DNA from: Demequina gelatinilytica
Lineage (GTDB): Bacteria; Actinomycetota; Actinomycetes; Actinomycetales; Demequinaceae
Direction of reading: 5' to 3'
Assembly: GCF_000971115.1 (NCBI RefSeq)
Contig: NZ_BBLV01000007.1
Coordinates: 1-64,000 of the forward strand
Length of the DNA stretch: 64,000 nt
Each line of letters starts with the position of its first letter. Within the stretch, counting starts at the first letter, position 1. The translations under genes were made by a program, and so were the position numbers. Of this stretch, positions 7,778-17,335 are shown piece by piece. Below the pieces are notes generated by a model that did not search any database, was not told the DNA's origin, and was given only the letters and a program-made list of their open reading frames with translations.

Positions 7778-8881
7778 ATGACAGGGGAGGACGATGCGCG
7801 CCGCGCGGGAAGCGCCGCGTTCCGTGGTGTGCGGGCGTGGGAGCCCGTCGAGCACGTCGCGCTCGACCGCGCCGGCGAGCGCATCGCCGCCGGCGGGTTC
7901 TGGGTGGTCGTGGCGACCTTCGAGGGCCGCCTCGACGCCTGGCGCATGGCCCGCGTCGAGCGTGACGATGCCGTCCCCGAGTCCTCGCCCGTCGGGGACC
8001 ATGCGTGGCACGGACCCGATGCCTCGTCCTGGAGCACCTCGCTCGACGAGGCCGCGTACCGCGCGGGCGTCGAGCGCATCCGAGGCGACATCCGCGACGG
8101 CGAGGTCTACCAGGTCAACCTGTGCCGCATGCTCGAGGCTCCGCTGCCTGCGCCGGAGCCCGGACCCGATGCCGTCGCTCTCGCGCATCGTCTGTCGACG
8201 GGGAACCCGGCGCGCCACGCCTCCCGCATCGTGATCCCTCGCGCGGACGCATGGCCCGGCGCGTGGGTGGTGTCCGCCTCGCCGGAGCTCTACCTCCGCA
8301 TCGACGGCACGCGCGTGCTGTCGAGCCCGATCAAGGGCACGGCGGCGCCGGGCGAGGCGATGCTGCCCAAGGACGAGGCGGAGAACGTGATGATCACGGA
8401 CCTCATCCGCAACGACCTCTCGCACGTGGCGTTGCCCGGCTCCGTCACCGTGCCCGAGTTCCTGGGCCTCCATGAGCTTCCCGGCCTGGTCCACCTGCAG
8501 TCCACGGTCGCCGCCACCCTCGCACCCGACTACGACTGGACCCCCGCCCTGTGGCCCGCGCTCCTCGACGGCACCTTCCCGCCGGGATCCGTGAGCGGTG
8601 CTCCCAAGTCGTCGGCTCTCCGGATCATCGAGCGCGAGGAGCCGGGAGCCCGCGGCGCGTACTGCGGAGGCATCGGGTGGATCGACGCGGACCGCCGCGA
8701 GGCGGAGCTCGCCGTGGGCATCCGGACCTTCGAATGGGTTCCGGACCAGGGAGGACGTCTCCGCTTCGGAACCGGCGCAGGCATTACATGGGGGTCTGAC
8801 CCTTATGGGGAGTGGGCGGAGACGGAGCTCAAGGCGCGTCGCTTGATAGCGCTTGCGTCGACCCCCAGAATGTCGACATGA
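7778..8881 (+). CDS. pabB: Aminodeoxychorismate synthase component I (chorismate-binding enzyme)
   Basis: A 367-aa chorismate-utilising enzyme of the PabB/TrpE family. Together with a glutaminase (PabA) it would make 4-amino-4-deoxychorismate for folate. Active-site segments are present: DGEVYQVNLCR near 108, SPIKGTA at 183-189 with the catalytic lysine, DLIRNDLS at 208-215, and PGSVSGAPK at 269-277. The last two, and the neighbouring pabC, favour PabB over TrpE. No amidotransferase domain is fused, so PabA must be encoded elsewhere. The ATG at 7778 is chosen over earlier in-frame starts because of the adjacent -10 box and the poor coding look of the upstream stretch. It overlaps pabC by ATGA. 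Confidence 0.88.
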   Translation: MTGEDDARRAGSAAFRGVRAWEPVEHVALDRAGERIAAGGFWVVVATFEGRLDAWRMARVERDDAVPESSPVGDHAWHGPDASSWSTSLDEAAYRAGVERIRGDIRDGEVYQVNLCRMLEAPLPAPEPGPDAVALAHRLSTGNPARHASRIVIPRADAWPGAWVVSASPELYLRIDGTRVLSSPIKGTAAPGEAMLPKDEAENVMITDLIRNDLSHVALPGSVTVPEFLGLHELPGLVHLQSTVAATLAPDYDWTPALWPALLDGTFPPGSVSGAPKSSALRIIEREEPGARGAYCGGIGWIDADRREAELAVGIRTFEWVPDQGGRLRFGTGAGITWGSDPYGEWAETELKARRLIALASTPRMST

Positions 8882-9747
8882 CAACAGTGGTGTGGGCTGG
8901 GGGGCTCCTGCGCGGCAAGGATGATCCGATCATCACCGCAGGTGACCACGGGTGGACCGTCGGCGACGGCGTGTTCGAGACCCTCGAGGTGGTGGATGGT
9001 CGCGCCTTCGGGTTGCGGAGGCACCTGCGCCGCCTCGCGTACTCCGCGGCCCGCATGGGCATGCAGGAGATCGATCAGGAGGCGGTGCGGGAGGCGGTCG
9101 GCGAGGTGCTCGGTGCCGCGCCGGGGCTGCGTCGCCTGCGGATCACCGTGTCGAGCGGTCCCGGCCCGGGCCCTCTCGCCCGGGGGGACGGCCCTCACAC
9201 GATCGTGGTGACGGCGAACGATGCTCCGGCGCCGGGCTCGTGCCACGCCGTGCGGGTGCCGTGGCGCAGGAACGAGCGCTCCGCTCTTGCGGGCGTCAAG
9301 AGCACGTCCTACGCGGAGAACGTGGTGATGATGGAGTTCGCGCGCTCTCGTGGTGGCGACGAGGCCATCCTCGCCAACACGCACGGTCACCTGTGCGAGG
9401 GTGCGACGACGAACATCCTCATCGAGCGGGGCGGTGAGGTCCTGACCCCGCCGCTCGCGTCGGGGTGCCTCCCGGGCATCGTCCGTGGGCTCGCCCTCGA
9501 ATGGGGGGCCGATGCGGGGCTGCCCATTCGCGCGGCCGCGCCCGGGGAGCTCGAGATGAGCGTGCTCGACGAGGTGGTCGAGGGGCGGTCCTTCGCCGCC
9601 GTCACGTCCTCGACACGCCGGATCCAGCCGCTGGCCTCGCTCGACCGGACCCCGGTCGAGCACGGTCCCTTGCTGCTGCAGCTGACGGAGATTTTCGAGG
9701 CACGCGCCGCCGCGGACTCCGACCCTGCACCGAAGCACTCCAAATAG
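8878..9747 (+). CDS. pabC: Aminodeoxychorismate lyase (PLP class IV aminotransferase family)
   Basis: A 289-aa fold-type IV PLP enzyme predicted to split aminodeoxychorismate into 4-aminobenzoate and pyruvate. Signatures are DHGWTVGDGVFETLEV near residue 23, the PLP lysine K141 in LAGVKSTSYAENV, and CEGATTNILI followed by SGCLPGIVRGL. The same family includes branched-chain and D-amino-acid aminotransferases, but the coupling to pabB (ATGA overlap at 8878-8881) points to PabC. The 3' end of the gene contains the promoter of the downstream tRNA-Val. Confidence 0.88.
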   Translation: MTTVVWAGGLLRGKDDPIITAGDHGWTVGDGVFETLEVVDGRAFGLRRHLRRLAYSAARMGMQEIDQEAVREAVGEVLGAAPGLRRLRITVSSGPGPGPLARGDGPHTIVVTANDAPAPGSCHAVRVPWRRNERSALAGVKSTSYAENVVMMEFARSRGGDEAILANTHGHLCEGATTNILIERGGEVLTPPLASGCLPGIVRGLALEWGADAGLPIRAAAPGELEMSVLDEVVEGRSFAAVTSSTRRIQPLASLDRTPVEHGPLLLQLTEIFEARAAADSDPAPKHSK

Positions 9748-9751
9748 CCGC

Positions 9752-9757
9752 TATAGT
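9752..9757 (+). promoter_or_regulatory. -10 box for tRNA-Val(CAC)
   Basis: TATAGT lies just after the pabC stop and about 36 nt before the tRNA, so the transcript would carry a leader of about 30 nt. The matching -35 region would lie inside the pabC 3' end. Confidence 0.5.
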
Positions 9758-9793
9758 TGTCGTCGCGCCGCAGTGCGGGGCACAACTGAAGAC

Positions 9794-9868
9794 GGGCGAT
9801 TGGCGCAGGGGTAGCGCGCTTCCTTCACACGGAAGAGGTCACTGGTTCGATCCCAGTATCGCCCACCA
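9794..9868 (+). tRNA. tRNA-Val (anticodon CAC)
   Basis: Plus-strand cloverleaf with acceptor GGGCGAT/ATCGCCC, anticodon arm CTTCC/GGAAG around TTCACAC (anticodon CAC), T arm GGTTCGATCCC, and an encoded CCA at 9866-9868. It differs from the two GAC-anticodon Val tRNAs at only a few positions (the anticodon loop and the D arm), so it is a close paralogue reading GUG. Confidence 0.95.
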
Positions 9869-9872
9869 TGAC

Positions 9873-9904
9873 GAAGGGCCGTCCGGATCTCCGGACGGCC
9901 CTTC
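9873..9904. terminator. Bidirectional terminator hairpin after tRNA-Val
   Basis: A perfect 14-bp stem, GAAGGGCCGTCCGG with its complement, encloses the loop ATCT. It starts 4 nt past the tRNA 3' CCA and lies 21 nt from the stop codon of the convergent DUF4349 gene, so it can end both transcripts. Confidence 0.75.
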
Positions 9905-9925
9905 GGCGTCTCCCCCTGGCTGTGT

Positions 9926-10873
9926 TCAGTCGCCGGTCGACGAGGTGGTCGCCGGCTCCTCGGGAGCGGCGGACGATGCGGCGGTCGCGCGGGCGCCGCG
10001 CGCTCGCCGAGCCCGGACCACCGCGAGCGCCACGGCTCCGAGGACCGCCGCCGCGACGAGCCACGGCAGCAGCACGCCCGTCACCACGAGCACGCCCCCG
10101 AGGAAGCTCACCAGCCCGCTCCAGCCCGACTCGAGACCGCTCCAGAAGCTGCGCGGCGAGTCGTCGACCTCGACCACGGGCTCGGTGGTGAGCGACAGGT
10201 CGATGGTCGACATCGATACCTGGTCGTCGAGCCCTCGCTGCCGGGCCTCGAGGCTCTCGAGCTCCGCCTGCCTGCTGTCGAGCTCGTCCTCGAGCGTGAT
10301 GATGTCCTTGATGTCCTCGGCGTCCGCGAGCAGACCCTCGATGCGCGTGGTCGAGGCACGCAACGTGGAGATCTGGGCCTCGAGGTCCGTGACCTGCGTG
10401 GTGACGTCGGCGGTGTCGGTCGAGAACTCGTCGACGGTGCCGAGCGTGCGCAGCTGGACGACCACCGGGTCGAAGCTGCCGGCCGGGACCCGGAGCGTGA
10501 GCTGGGCCGCGCCGTTGCCGTACGGACCGTCCGCGGTCTCGCTGCGGGAGTCGATCCGGCCACCGGCGTCCGCGACGATCGCGACGGCGGCGTCGGCCGC
10601 CGCGAGCGGGTCCTCGACCGTCATGTACATCCAGCTGGTGACGATGAGCGCGCGGTCGTCGGACCGGATCTCGCCCGCGCCGTCGGTGCCCATGTCCTCC
10701 TCGGCGACCGCAGCATCGGAGTCGGTGCCGGCGTAGCCGTACTCCTCGCCGCCGCTGGTCGACTCGTCGGCGCCGGAGGTGCAGCCGGCGAGCGCCCAGG
10801 CGAGCGCGAGGATCGAGGCCGCGACAGCGCCTCGGCGGGTGGTGCGGGACCTCGCTGCGGCGTGGGTGCTCAT
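9926..10873 (-). CDS. DUF4349 domain-containing lipoprotein
   Basis: A 315-aa envelope protein. The N terminus has a signal with lipobox LALAWALAGC, then a Ser/Gly/Glu/Asp-rich linker. The main domain holds a predicted coiled coil (DLEAQISTLRAS ... LEDELDSRQAELESLEARQ), and a C-terminal membrane segment (LGGVLVVTGVLLPWLVAAAVL) ends in a basic tail. This architecture is the DUF4349 family; its function is unknown, though YfhM/RseA-like or mechanosensing roles have been guessed in general. The ATG at 10873 is preferred because TAGCAT lies 7 nt upstream; an ATG 9 nt earlier overlaps that box. Confidence 0.85.
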   Translation of the reverse strand: MSTHAAARSRTTRRGAVAASILALAWALAGCTSGADESTSGGEEYGYAGTDSDAAVAEEDMGTDGAGEIRSDDRALIVTSWMYMTVEDPLAAADAAVAIVADAGGRIDSRSETADGPYGNGAAQLTLRVPAGSFDPVVVQLRTLGTVDEFSTDTADVTTQVTDLEAQISTLRASTTRIEGLLADAEDIKDIITLEDELDSRQAELESLEARQRGLDDQVSMSTIDLSLTTEPVVEVDDSPRSFWSGLESGWSGLVSFLGGVLVVTGVLLPWLVAAAVLGAVALAVVRARRARGARATAASSAAPEEPATTSSTGD

Positions 10874-10880
10874 GGCGCTC

Positions 10881-10886
10881 ATGCTA
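10881..10886 (-). promoter_or_regulatory. -10 box of the DUF4349 gene (leaderless)
   Basis: On the minus strand TAGCAT ends 7 nt before the ATG at 10873, with no ribosome-binding sequence between them. Confidence 0.45.
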
Positions 10887-11065
10887 GGAAGACGTGCGGC
10901 TCCGCGGAAGCGTTGGTGACCAACCCGTGACCAGGCTGTGACCAGGCGTGATGTTCCACCGCTGGGATCCGCCGCCGCCCGGTCTCCGCGTAATCTGCCC
11001 GCCGCCCTGGAGCCGGCGTCCTCCGTGCCCCAGAATCGGGGGCAGGCGGACGCGAGGGGTGGGAC

Positions 11066-12223
11066 ATGGGCGAGCACGTGGCGGCGACTCCGCGCCGCGA
11101 GGTGTCTCCGGTCGAGCTGCTGTTCGATCTCGCGTACGTGCTGGCGATGATCCAGCTCACGCATCATCTGGTCGGGCACCTGGGCTGGCGGACGGGTGCC
11201 GAGACGGCGGTGATGCTCGTCGCGGTCTACTCGGTATGGACCTTCACCTCGTTCCACCTCACGCTGCGCGATGTCGAGCGGCGGTCGACTCGTACGGTCA
11301 CCATCCTGGTGATGGGCCTGGCGCTCGTGATGAACGGCGCGATCGGAGTCGCGTTCGAGGAGGGCGCGTGGCTGTTCGTGGTCCCGCTGGTGCTCGCAGG
11401 CGCCGTGCCGAGCGCGCTCTCCGCTGTGCGCGAGCAGCAGTCGTTCTTCCGGAGCCATAGCCGCAACATGCTCGTCTGGGTCGCGGCCTCGGCGCCGTTC
11501 TGGCTCGTGGGTGCGGCGATGGATCCCGAGGCGCGGCTGTGGTGGTGGATCGCGGCGGCCACGATCGACGCGGTGGGGGTGTTCAGCGCCCATCCGGTGC
11601 CGCGCCACGTCCTGGAGCCGACGGCGGTCGACTACGACGCCCCTCACATGTTCGAGCGCATGCGCCTGTTCCTGCTCATCCTGCTGGGGGAGACGATCCT
11701 CGGGATCGGCGGCGCCATCGCGGATGCGGGGCCCGAGCCTGTGGTGGTCGCGGGCGTGCTCGGTGCCTTCGTCGCGGTGGTGTGCCTCTGGTACTCCTAC
11801 TTCGGCGGTGCCGAGGAGCTGGTGGTCGCGGAGGCGCGGGGCACGCGCGACCCGATCGGGATCGTGCATCGCGGCATCGTGGTCCTGCTGTTCGTCATGG
11901 CGGGTCTGATCCTGCTCGCGGCGGGAGCGGACCTGGTGGTGGCCCACGCCGAGGACGAGCACGCAGGTGTCGGCGGCGCGCTCCTGCTCATCGGCCCCGC
12001 GGTGTTCCTCGCCGCCCAGGCCTCGTACGTCATCGGCGCGGGCATGACCAGGTGGCGCGTCCGGATCGCCGGCGCGCTGCTGCTGGTCCTCGGCTCGATC
12101 GCGGCGCCGTCGTTGCCCCCGCTCGCCGCGGTGGCGCTGTTGGACGTCATCCTGGTGCCCATCGTCGTAGGGGCGAACTGGCGGGACGCGGGCGAGCCCT
12201 CACGCGCGGGCCGCGACCGCTAG
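11066..12223 (+). CDS. Low temperature requirement protein A (LtrA) family membrane protein
   Basis: A 385-aa polytopic membrane protein with roughly ten to twelve hydrophobic segments. It fits the LtrA family: near the N terminus VSPVELLFDLAYVLAMIQLTHHL, and mid-protein FERMRLFLLILLGETILGIGG with the conserved HxxERxxLxxIIxLGE-like pattern. LtrA was named from a Listeria mutant unable to grow in the cold; its molecular function is unknown. It stands alone between a minus-strand lipoprotein gene and thpR. The ATG at 11066 is chosen because the family motif starts within 15 residues of it. Confidence 0.9.
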   Translation: MGEHVAATPRREVSPVELLFDLAYVLAMIQLTHHLVGHLGWRTGAETAVMLVAVYSVWTFTSFHLTLRDVERRSTRTVTILVMGLALVMNGAIGVAFEEGAWLFVVPLVLAGAVPSALSAVREQQSFFRSHSRNMLVWVAASAPFWLVGAAMDPEARLWWWIAAATIDAVGVFSAHPVPRHVLEPTAVDYDAPHMFERMRLFLLILLGETILGIGGAIADAGPEPVVVAGVLGAFVAVVCLWYSYFGGAEELVVAEARGTRDPIGIVHRGIVVLLFVMAGLILLAAGADLVVAHAEDEHAGVGGALLLIGPAVFLAAQASYVIGAGMTRWRVRIAGALLLVLGSIAAPSLPPLAAVALLDVILVPIVVGANWRDAGEPSRAGRDR

Positions 12224-12259
12224 CAGCGGCTTACGGGCGCGGCGTCGACGCAGCCGCAG

Positions 12260-12265
12260 TACCGT
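12260..12265 (+). promoter_or_regulatory. -10 box of thpR (leaderless)
   Basis: TACCGT ends 5 nt before the GTG start at 12271, the same layout as other leaderless genes in this window. Confidence 0.4.
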
Positions 12266-12270
12266 GAGGC

Positions 12271-12816
12271 GTGAGGCTCTTCATCGGGATCATGACCCCC
12301 GACCCGGTCGACGACGCGCTGGACGACGCGCTCGGAGCGACCCTGCGCGGCCGCGCACGCGACGCAGGCCTCGACCGCTGGACACCGCGCGAGGAGCGCC
12401 ACCTCACGTTGAGGTTCATCGGCGAGACCGATGGCGAGGCCGCGGTGACGCGCGCCGCGGCCCGCGCCGCAGCGTCGTTCGCCGCGATGCGGATGCTTCT
12501 GGGCGCCCAGGCCGCGCCGCTGACCGCTCGCGTGGTCGCCGTCCCGGTGGCCGGCGCCGAGCACGTGGCCGCCGCCGTCGATGCCGCGCTCGAGGACGAG
12601 GGCTTCGCCGTGCGCGACCGGCCGTTCACGGGCCATGTGACCGTGGCGCGCGCGAGCCACCACCTGCGCGTGGCCGCCGTCGAGCAGGCCCTGCACCACC
12701 CGCCGCTGGCCGTGCCGTGGCAGGCGGAGGGCATCGAGGTGATCGCGAGCACGTCCGCGGGTCCCCACCGCTACGTGGTGCGCTCGACGCATCGCCTGCT
12801 GGGTGCGGCTGCGTGA
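12271..12816 (+). CDS. thpR: RNA 2',3'-cyclic phosphodiesterase (2'-5' RNA ligase family)
   Basis: A 181-aa member of the 2H phosphoesterase superfamily. Both catalytic HxTx motifs are present: HLTL in EERHLTLRFIGET near residue 45 and HVTV in PFTGHVTVARAS near 119. Known ThpR proteins open 2',3'-cyclic phosphate RNA ends and can join tRNA halves in vitro; the cellular role is unclear. The N terminus MRLFIGI matches the family start, supporting the GTG at 12271. It lies just upstream of the dGTPase-like gene and may be co-transcribed with it. Confidence 0.9.
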   Translation: MRLFIGIMTPDPVDDALDDALGATLRGRARDAGLDRWTPREERHLTLRFIGETDGEAAVTRAAARAAASFAAMRMLLGAQAAPLTARVVAVPVAGAEHVAAAVDAALEDEGFAVRDRPFTGHVTVARASHHLRVAAVEQALHHPPLAVPWQAEGIEVIASTSAGPHRYVVRSTHRLLGAAA

Positions 12817-12876
12817 CGTTTGGCGATCCCGCGCGCGGGTCGCTACCGTCCCCGTAAGGATCGACGGGAGGCCCGC

Positions 12877-14451
12877 ATGGAGGACGTACACGAGGGCACC
12901 GCACCCGGCGGGGTCCCCACGGCGACCGACCAGCGCGTCGCGCGCGCCGTCCCCGAGGAGCTCGACGAGTTCCAGCGCGGCGAGTACCGCCCCGAGTACC
13001 GCGTGGACCTCGAGCGCATCCGCTTCTCGCCGTACTTCTCGCGCCTGTCCGCCGTGACCCAGGTGATCTCCCAATCGGGCGCGGGGCTCGCGGTGCACAA
13101 CCGCCTCACCCACTCGGTCAAGGTCACCGCGGTCGCCCGGTCGATCGCCGTGTCGCTCAACGGCGACTGGGGTGAGCGCGGCGCGCTGGTGCGCGACCTC
13201 GGGGGCTGCGACCCCGTGGTGGTGCAGGCCGCGGCGGCGGCGCACGACCTGGGCCACCCGCCGTTCGGGCACCTGGGGGAGCAGACGCTGGACAGGCTCG
13301 CGCGTGAGCGCTTCGGGCTCGAGGAGGGCTTCGAGGGCAACGCGCAGACCTTCCGCATCCTCACGCGTCTGGACGAGTACGACCGCGCCGGCTCCGGGCT
13401 CAACCTCACGCGCGCCGTGCGTGCCGCCGTGCTCAAGTACCCGTGGACGCGCGAGCAGGGCGAGGGGTGGAGCGGGGGAGCGGACACCCCGCGCGGCCTC
13501 TCGCCGCGCCGACCCGGTGAGGGCGCACGCAAGTTCTCCGCGTACACGCTCGACCTCGACGACATGCTCGACGCGCGCCACGCCTACCCCGAGATCGCGC
13601 GCCGTCAGCAGACCGTCGAGTGCTCGGTCATGGATATCGCGGACGACATCGCGTACTCGCTCCACGACCTCGACGACTTCTACCGTGCGGACCTTCTCAA
13701 CCAGGCGGCCGTGTCCGCCGAGTTCCGCACGTGGATCAGGGACCGCGCGGCGCTCGCGGCCACACCGCTCGACCAGCTGCATCGCGCGCGTCGCACCCCC
13801 GGCCACGGACTCGAGCTGCTGCGCCGCCGCCTGGTGGACCGCGACCCGTGGATCGCGCAGGACGATGCGTTCGGCGAGTCCGTGGCGCGCGTCGCCGATG
13901 AGGTGGTGGACGGCCTGCTGTCCGTCCCGTACGACGGCTCGCTCGCCGCGGACCGCGCGCTCGCGGTCTTCATGGCAGGCTGGATCGCGCGCCTCCAGCA
14001 CTCGATCGTGGTGACGCGCGACCCGGACATCCGCTCGGGACACGTGAGCCTCGACGCCGCGGCCTTCCACGATGTCGCCGTGCTGAAGTTCCTCCAGGAG
14101 AGGTTCGTGCTCCACCGTCCCGACCTCGCGGTCTACCAGCGGGGCCAGGCCAGCGTGATCGAGAGGCTGGTGACCAGCTTCGCGGCCTGGCTCGACGACG
14201 ACGACGACGTCCGGCGCGCCCCGCGGCGCCTGCTCGACCTCGTCGAGCTCGCGGCCGAGGACTACCTGGCGGTGCGCGACCGGACGCCGGAGCTGCTGCC
14301 GACCACCGATGCGCAGGCGCTGCACCGCTATGCGACCGGCCGCGGCATCGTCGACTACGTCGCGTCGCTCACCGATGCGCAGGCGATGGCCGTCGCCAAC
14401 CTGGTCTCGGGCGCGTCGGAGCGGTTGTGGGACGGGGGACAGGGGCTCTAG
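12877..14451 (+). CDS. dgt: Deoxyguanosinetriphosphate triphosphohydrolase-like protein (HD domain)
   Basis: A 524-aa HD-domain enzyme predicted to hydrolyse dNTPs to deoxynucleoside and triphosphate, trimming nucleotide pools. Metal ligands are visible: H79 in NRLTHSVKV, H123-D124 in AAAHDLGHPPFGHLGE, and the downstream aspartate in DIADDIAYSLHDLDDF. The early QVISQSGAGLAVHNRLTHS stretch is typical of the family. The ATG at 12877 has GGGAGG about 6 nt upstream. A Pro/Gly/Arg-rich insertion around residues 200-220 separates the HD core from the rest. The 3' end precedes the LAL regulator gene. Confidence 0.9.
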   Translation: MEDVHEGTAPGGVPTATDQRVARAVPEELDEFQRGEYRPEYRVDLERIRFSPYFSRLSAVTQVISQSGAGLAVHNRLTHSVKVTAVARSIAVSLNGDWGERGALVRDLGGCDPVVVQAAAAAHDLGHPPFGHLGEQTLDRLARERFGLEEGFEGNAQTFRILTRLDEYDRAGSGLNLTRAVRAAVLKYPWTREQGEGWSGGADTPRGLSPRRPGEGARKFSAYTLDLDDMLDARHAYPEIARRQQTVECSVMDIADDIAYSLHDLDDFYRADLLNQAAVSAEFRTWIRDRAALAATPLDQLHRARRTPGHGLELLRRRLVDRDPWIAQDDAFGESVARVADEVVDGLLSVPYDGSLAADRALAVFMAGWIARLQHSIVVTRDPDIRSGHVSLDAAAFHDVAVLKFLQERFVLHRPDLAVYQRGQASVIERLVTSFAAWLDDDDDVRRAPRRLLDLVELAAEDYLAVRDRTPELLPTTDAQALHRYATGRGIVDYVASLTDAQAMAVANLVSGASERLWDGGQGL

Positions 14452-14489
14452 ACAAATCGTTCTTCCCCTTCCAAAACCGGCGGGTTACC

Positions 14490-17237
14490 TTGGGTGACAT
14501 CGACATTCAGCCGGAGGTGCTGGGGCGTGCGGACGAGCTCGAGAGCCTCCACACGCTGATCGCGAGCGCACGTAACGGGCACGGCTCGGCCGTGCTCGTG
14601 CACGGTGAGCCAGGGATCGGCAAGACGACGCTCCTCGAAGCTGCGACCGCTGCGGCGTCCACCGTGCGGGTCAGCGCGACGCCAGGGTTCGCGATCGAGG
14701 CCGAGCTCGCGTACTCGGGCCTCCACCGGCTCGTGCTTCCGTTCGGCCACCACATCCTCGAGCTCCCGACGGTGCAGCGTGAGGCGATCGAGGTGGCCAT
14801 GGGACTGGCCGCGGGCCCACCTCCCGAGCGCCCGCTGGTGGGTCTTGCGCTGCTCTCGCTGCTCGCGAGGGCCGGGGACGATGCACCGCTGGTGTGCGTG
14901 CTCGACGATGCGCACCTGCTCGACCGCGAGTCGCTCGAGGCGCTCGGCTTCGCGGCGCGGCGTCTCACCGCTGAGCGGGTCGCCCTGGTGTTCGGCGCGC
15001 GCGACGGCACGGAGACGCAGCGCGCACTTGCGGGCATCCCGCGGCTCCCGTTGCGCGGACTCTCGCGTGAGGACGCTCACCGGCTGCTGAGCCGCCAGGT
15101 CTCGGAGGCGTTGGACCACGCTGCGATCGCGGATGCCGTGGAGCGGACCGGCGGGAACCCGTTGGCGCTCATGGACCTGGGCACGTCCTGGCACCAGAAC
15201 GATGTCGCAGCCGCAAGCCCGGGGCGGGCCCCCTTCGCCCTGGGACCGCGCCTCGAGGCGCACTACGGGGGCCTGCTCGCGCGCCTGCCGAGCGAGGCGC
15301 GGCGCTGGCTGCTGCTCGCGGCGGCAGAGTCGACGGGCGATCTGGCCGTGATCCGCGCGTCCGCACTCGCCCAGGGGATCTCAGACCGAGCGCCGTCGCC
15401 GGCGGAGGAGGCGCGCCTGGTGGAGATTCGCGACCACGTGCGTTTCCGCCATCCGCTCGTGCGCTCGGCGGTCTACTCGGGCGCCACTGCCGCGGAGCGG
15501 CGCGCCGCCCACGCAGCGCTGCGCGACGAGGCGGACGCGCGTGGCCTCGCCGAGCTCGCCGCATGGCACGCGGCCGCGGCGGCGGACGGACCGGACGCGA
15601 CGGTCGCCGCGTTGCTCGAACGGGTCGCGGACGCCACCGGTGCGCGAGGAGGGCTGGCGTCACGCGCACGCCTGCTCGCACGAGCCGCGTCTCTGACACC
15701 GGAGGAGCAGGGGCGTGCCTGCAGGCTCGTGGCCGCCGCCGAGGCCGCCATCGGAGCCGGCTCGGGCACGCTGACCCGCCACCTCCTCGCCCAGGTCGAC
15801 GAGTCGCTGCTCGACACCGCGAGTCGCGGCCGCATGAGGACCGTGGACGCGCTGTGCTCCGTGTTCCTGTCCGACGCGCAACGTCTGCCGTCCGTGGTGG
15901 CGACGCTCGTGCAGGCCGCAGACGACTTCCACGGGATCGACCCGCACCGGGAGCAGGCGACGCTGATCCATGCTCTGACCTTCGCGCTCAGCACCGAGGA
16001 CCGGGCCGAGGGCTGGCCCCTCGAGCGGCTCGGAGCGCGTCTGCGGGCCGGCGTCGATGTCGCACCCGGGCGCCATGCGCTCGCGCTCCGCGCTGCGAGC
16101 GCGTTCGCGCTCGACGACTACGCCTCGGCGGTGCCGGTGATGCGTGAGGCTCGCCGTATCTTCGACGACGAGCCTGATGCGGTGCTGCTGAACCTCGCGA
16201 GCTTCGTCGCGATCGTGACCGTCGGGCTCTGCGACTTCGAGGACGCGGCCGCAGTGCTGGCGCGCCTTGCGGACGTGGCGAGGGCCCGCGGCGCGCTGCG
16301 CGAGCTCGACACCATCCTGTGGGTGCTGAGCTCGCTGGAGGTCGGGCGCAACAACCCCCGTGCCGCGCGGGGCCATCTCGATCGATGCACGGAGCTCCGC
16401 CGCGCTCTCGGGCACGAGGAGGAGCAGGCGGTGAACGCCTCGCTGCTCATCTGGGAGGGCCTGCCGCCGGGGGCGGGCGATGCGCTCATCTCGGGCATGA
16501 ACGCGTCGGGGTACGGCGGGGTCGCGCGCATGGCTCAGGGCGCCCAGGCGATCGTGGAGATCGGCGCCGGCGAGTACGCGGCGGCATACGCGCGGCTCGC
16601 CAGGCTGGTCGCCGAGCCGTACCTGCAGTCGAGCATCCATCACATCCCCGAGCTGGTCGAGGCCGCGACGCGCTGCGGGCGAGTCGACGAGGCGGAGCGG
16701 GCCGCCGCACGTCTCGAGGAGCTTGCGGTCACCACCGGGAGCCCCTGGGCGCGCGGCATGGCGGCACGGGCCGCGGCCCTGCTCGCGCGCGACGACGAGG
16801 CGGAGCGCCACCACCTGGCGTCGATCGCGCTGCTGGACATCCCGGGCCACACAGGTGATCACGCGCGGGGGCGCCTGCTGTACGGCGAGTGGCTGCGCCG
16901 CATGCGGCGCCGCGCCGAGGCTCGCGTGCAGCTCGAGCGCGCAGCCGCCGTGCTCGAGGACCTGGGCGCCGGCATCTTCGCGGAACGTGCGCGGCGGGAG
17001 ATGACGGCTGCCGGTGGCGACGACACGGTTCAGGGCGTGCGGAATCCGGATGAGCCGGTGCTCTCGTTCCAGGAGCTCCAGGTGAGCAGGATGGCGGCTC
17101 GAGGCGCCACCAATGTCGAGATCGGCGCGGCGCTCTTCATCAGCCGCAACACCGTCGACTACCACCTGCGCAAGGTGTTTCGGAAGCTCGGCGTCACGTC
17201 GCGTCGCCAGCTGGCGGAGCGCCTGCCCCAGCCGTAG
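14490..17237 (+). CDS. Large ATP-binding LuxR-type (LAL) transcriptional regulator
   Basis: A regulator of about 915 aa. It has an N-terminal AAA-type ATPase with [10 protein letters not shown], Walker [10 protein letters not shown] at 39-47 and Walker [12 protein letters not shown], a long helical middle with TPR-like character, and a C-terminal LuxR helix-turn-helix of which [20 protein letters not shown] is diagnostic. LAL proteins typically activate catabolic or secondary-metabolic genes after sensing a ligand. The start is uncertain: TTG at 14490, GTG at 14517, or an in-frame GTG at 14427 inside dgt; the LGRADEL motif must be included. Two alpha/beta hydrolase genes follow on the same strand and are possible targets. 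Confidence 0.87.
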   Translation: MGDIDIQPEVLGRADELESLHTLIASARNGHGSAVLVHGEPGIGKTTLLEAATAAASTVRVSATPGFAIEAELAYSGLHRLVLPFGHHILELPTVQREAIEVAMGLAAGPPPERPLVGLALLSLLARAGDDAPLVCVLDDAHLLDRESLEALGFAARRLTAERVALVFGARDGTETQRALAGIPRLPLRGLSREDAHRLLSRQVSEALDHAAIADAVERTGGNPLALMDLGTSWHQNDVAAASPGRAPFALGPRLEAHYGGLLARLPSEARRWLLLAAAESTGDLAVIRASALAQGISDRAPSPAEEARLVEIRDHVRFRHPLVRSAVYSGATAAERRAAHAALRDEADARGLAELAAWHAAAAADGPDATVAALLERVADATGARGGLASRARLLARAASLTPEEQGRACRLVAAAEAAIGAGSGTLTRHLLAQVDESLLDTASRGRMRTVDALCSVFLSDAQRLPSVVATLVQAADDFHGIDPHREQATLIHALTFALSTEDRAEGWPLERLGARLRAGVDVAPGRHALALRAASAFALDDYASAVPVMREARRIFDDEPDAVLLNLASFVAIVTVGLCDFEDAAAVLARLADVARARGALRELDTILWVLSSLEVGRNNPRAARGHLDRCTELRRALGHEEEQAVNASLLIWEGLPPGAGDALISGMNASGYGGVARMAQGAQAIVEIGAGEYAAAYARLARLVAEPYLQSSIHHIPELVEAATRCGRVDEAERAAARLEELAVTTGSPWARGMAARAAALLARDDEAERHHLASIALLDIPGHTGDHARGRLLYGEWLRRMRRRAEARVQLERAAAVLEDLGAGIFAERARREMTAAGGDDTVQGVRNPDEPVLSFQELQVSRMAARGATNVEIGAALFISRNTVDYHLRKVFRKLGVTSRRQLAERLPQP

Positions 17238-17335
17238 GCGCGCTCGGCGGCGCTGACGGACTACGCGCCGTGCGTGGTGCGCGGCGAGACGGCGGCGACG
17301 CACGCTGGCCCTGCGATCACACCAGGGAGGCCGAG

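Noticed and set aside
12820-12876. Longer N terminus for the dGTPase-like protein
   Set aside because: The frame is open upstream, but a clear ribosome site precedes the ATG at 12877 and the added residues overlap the thpR 3' region without family similarity.
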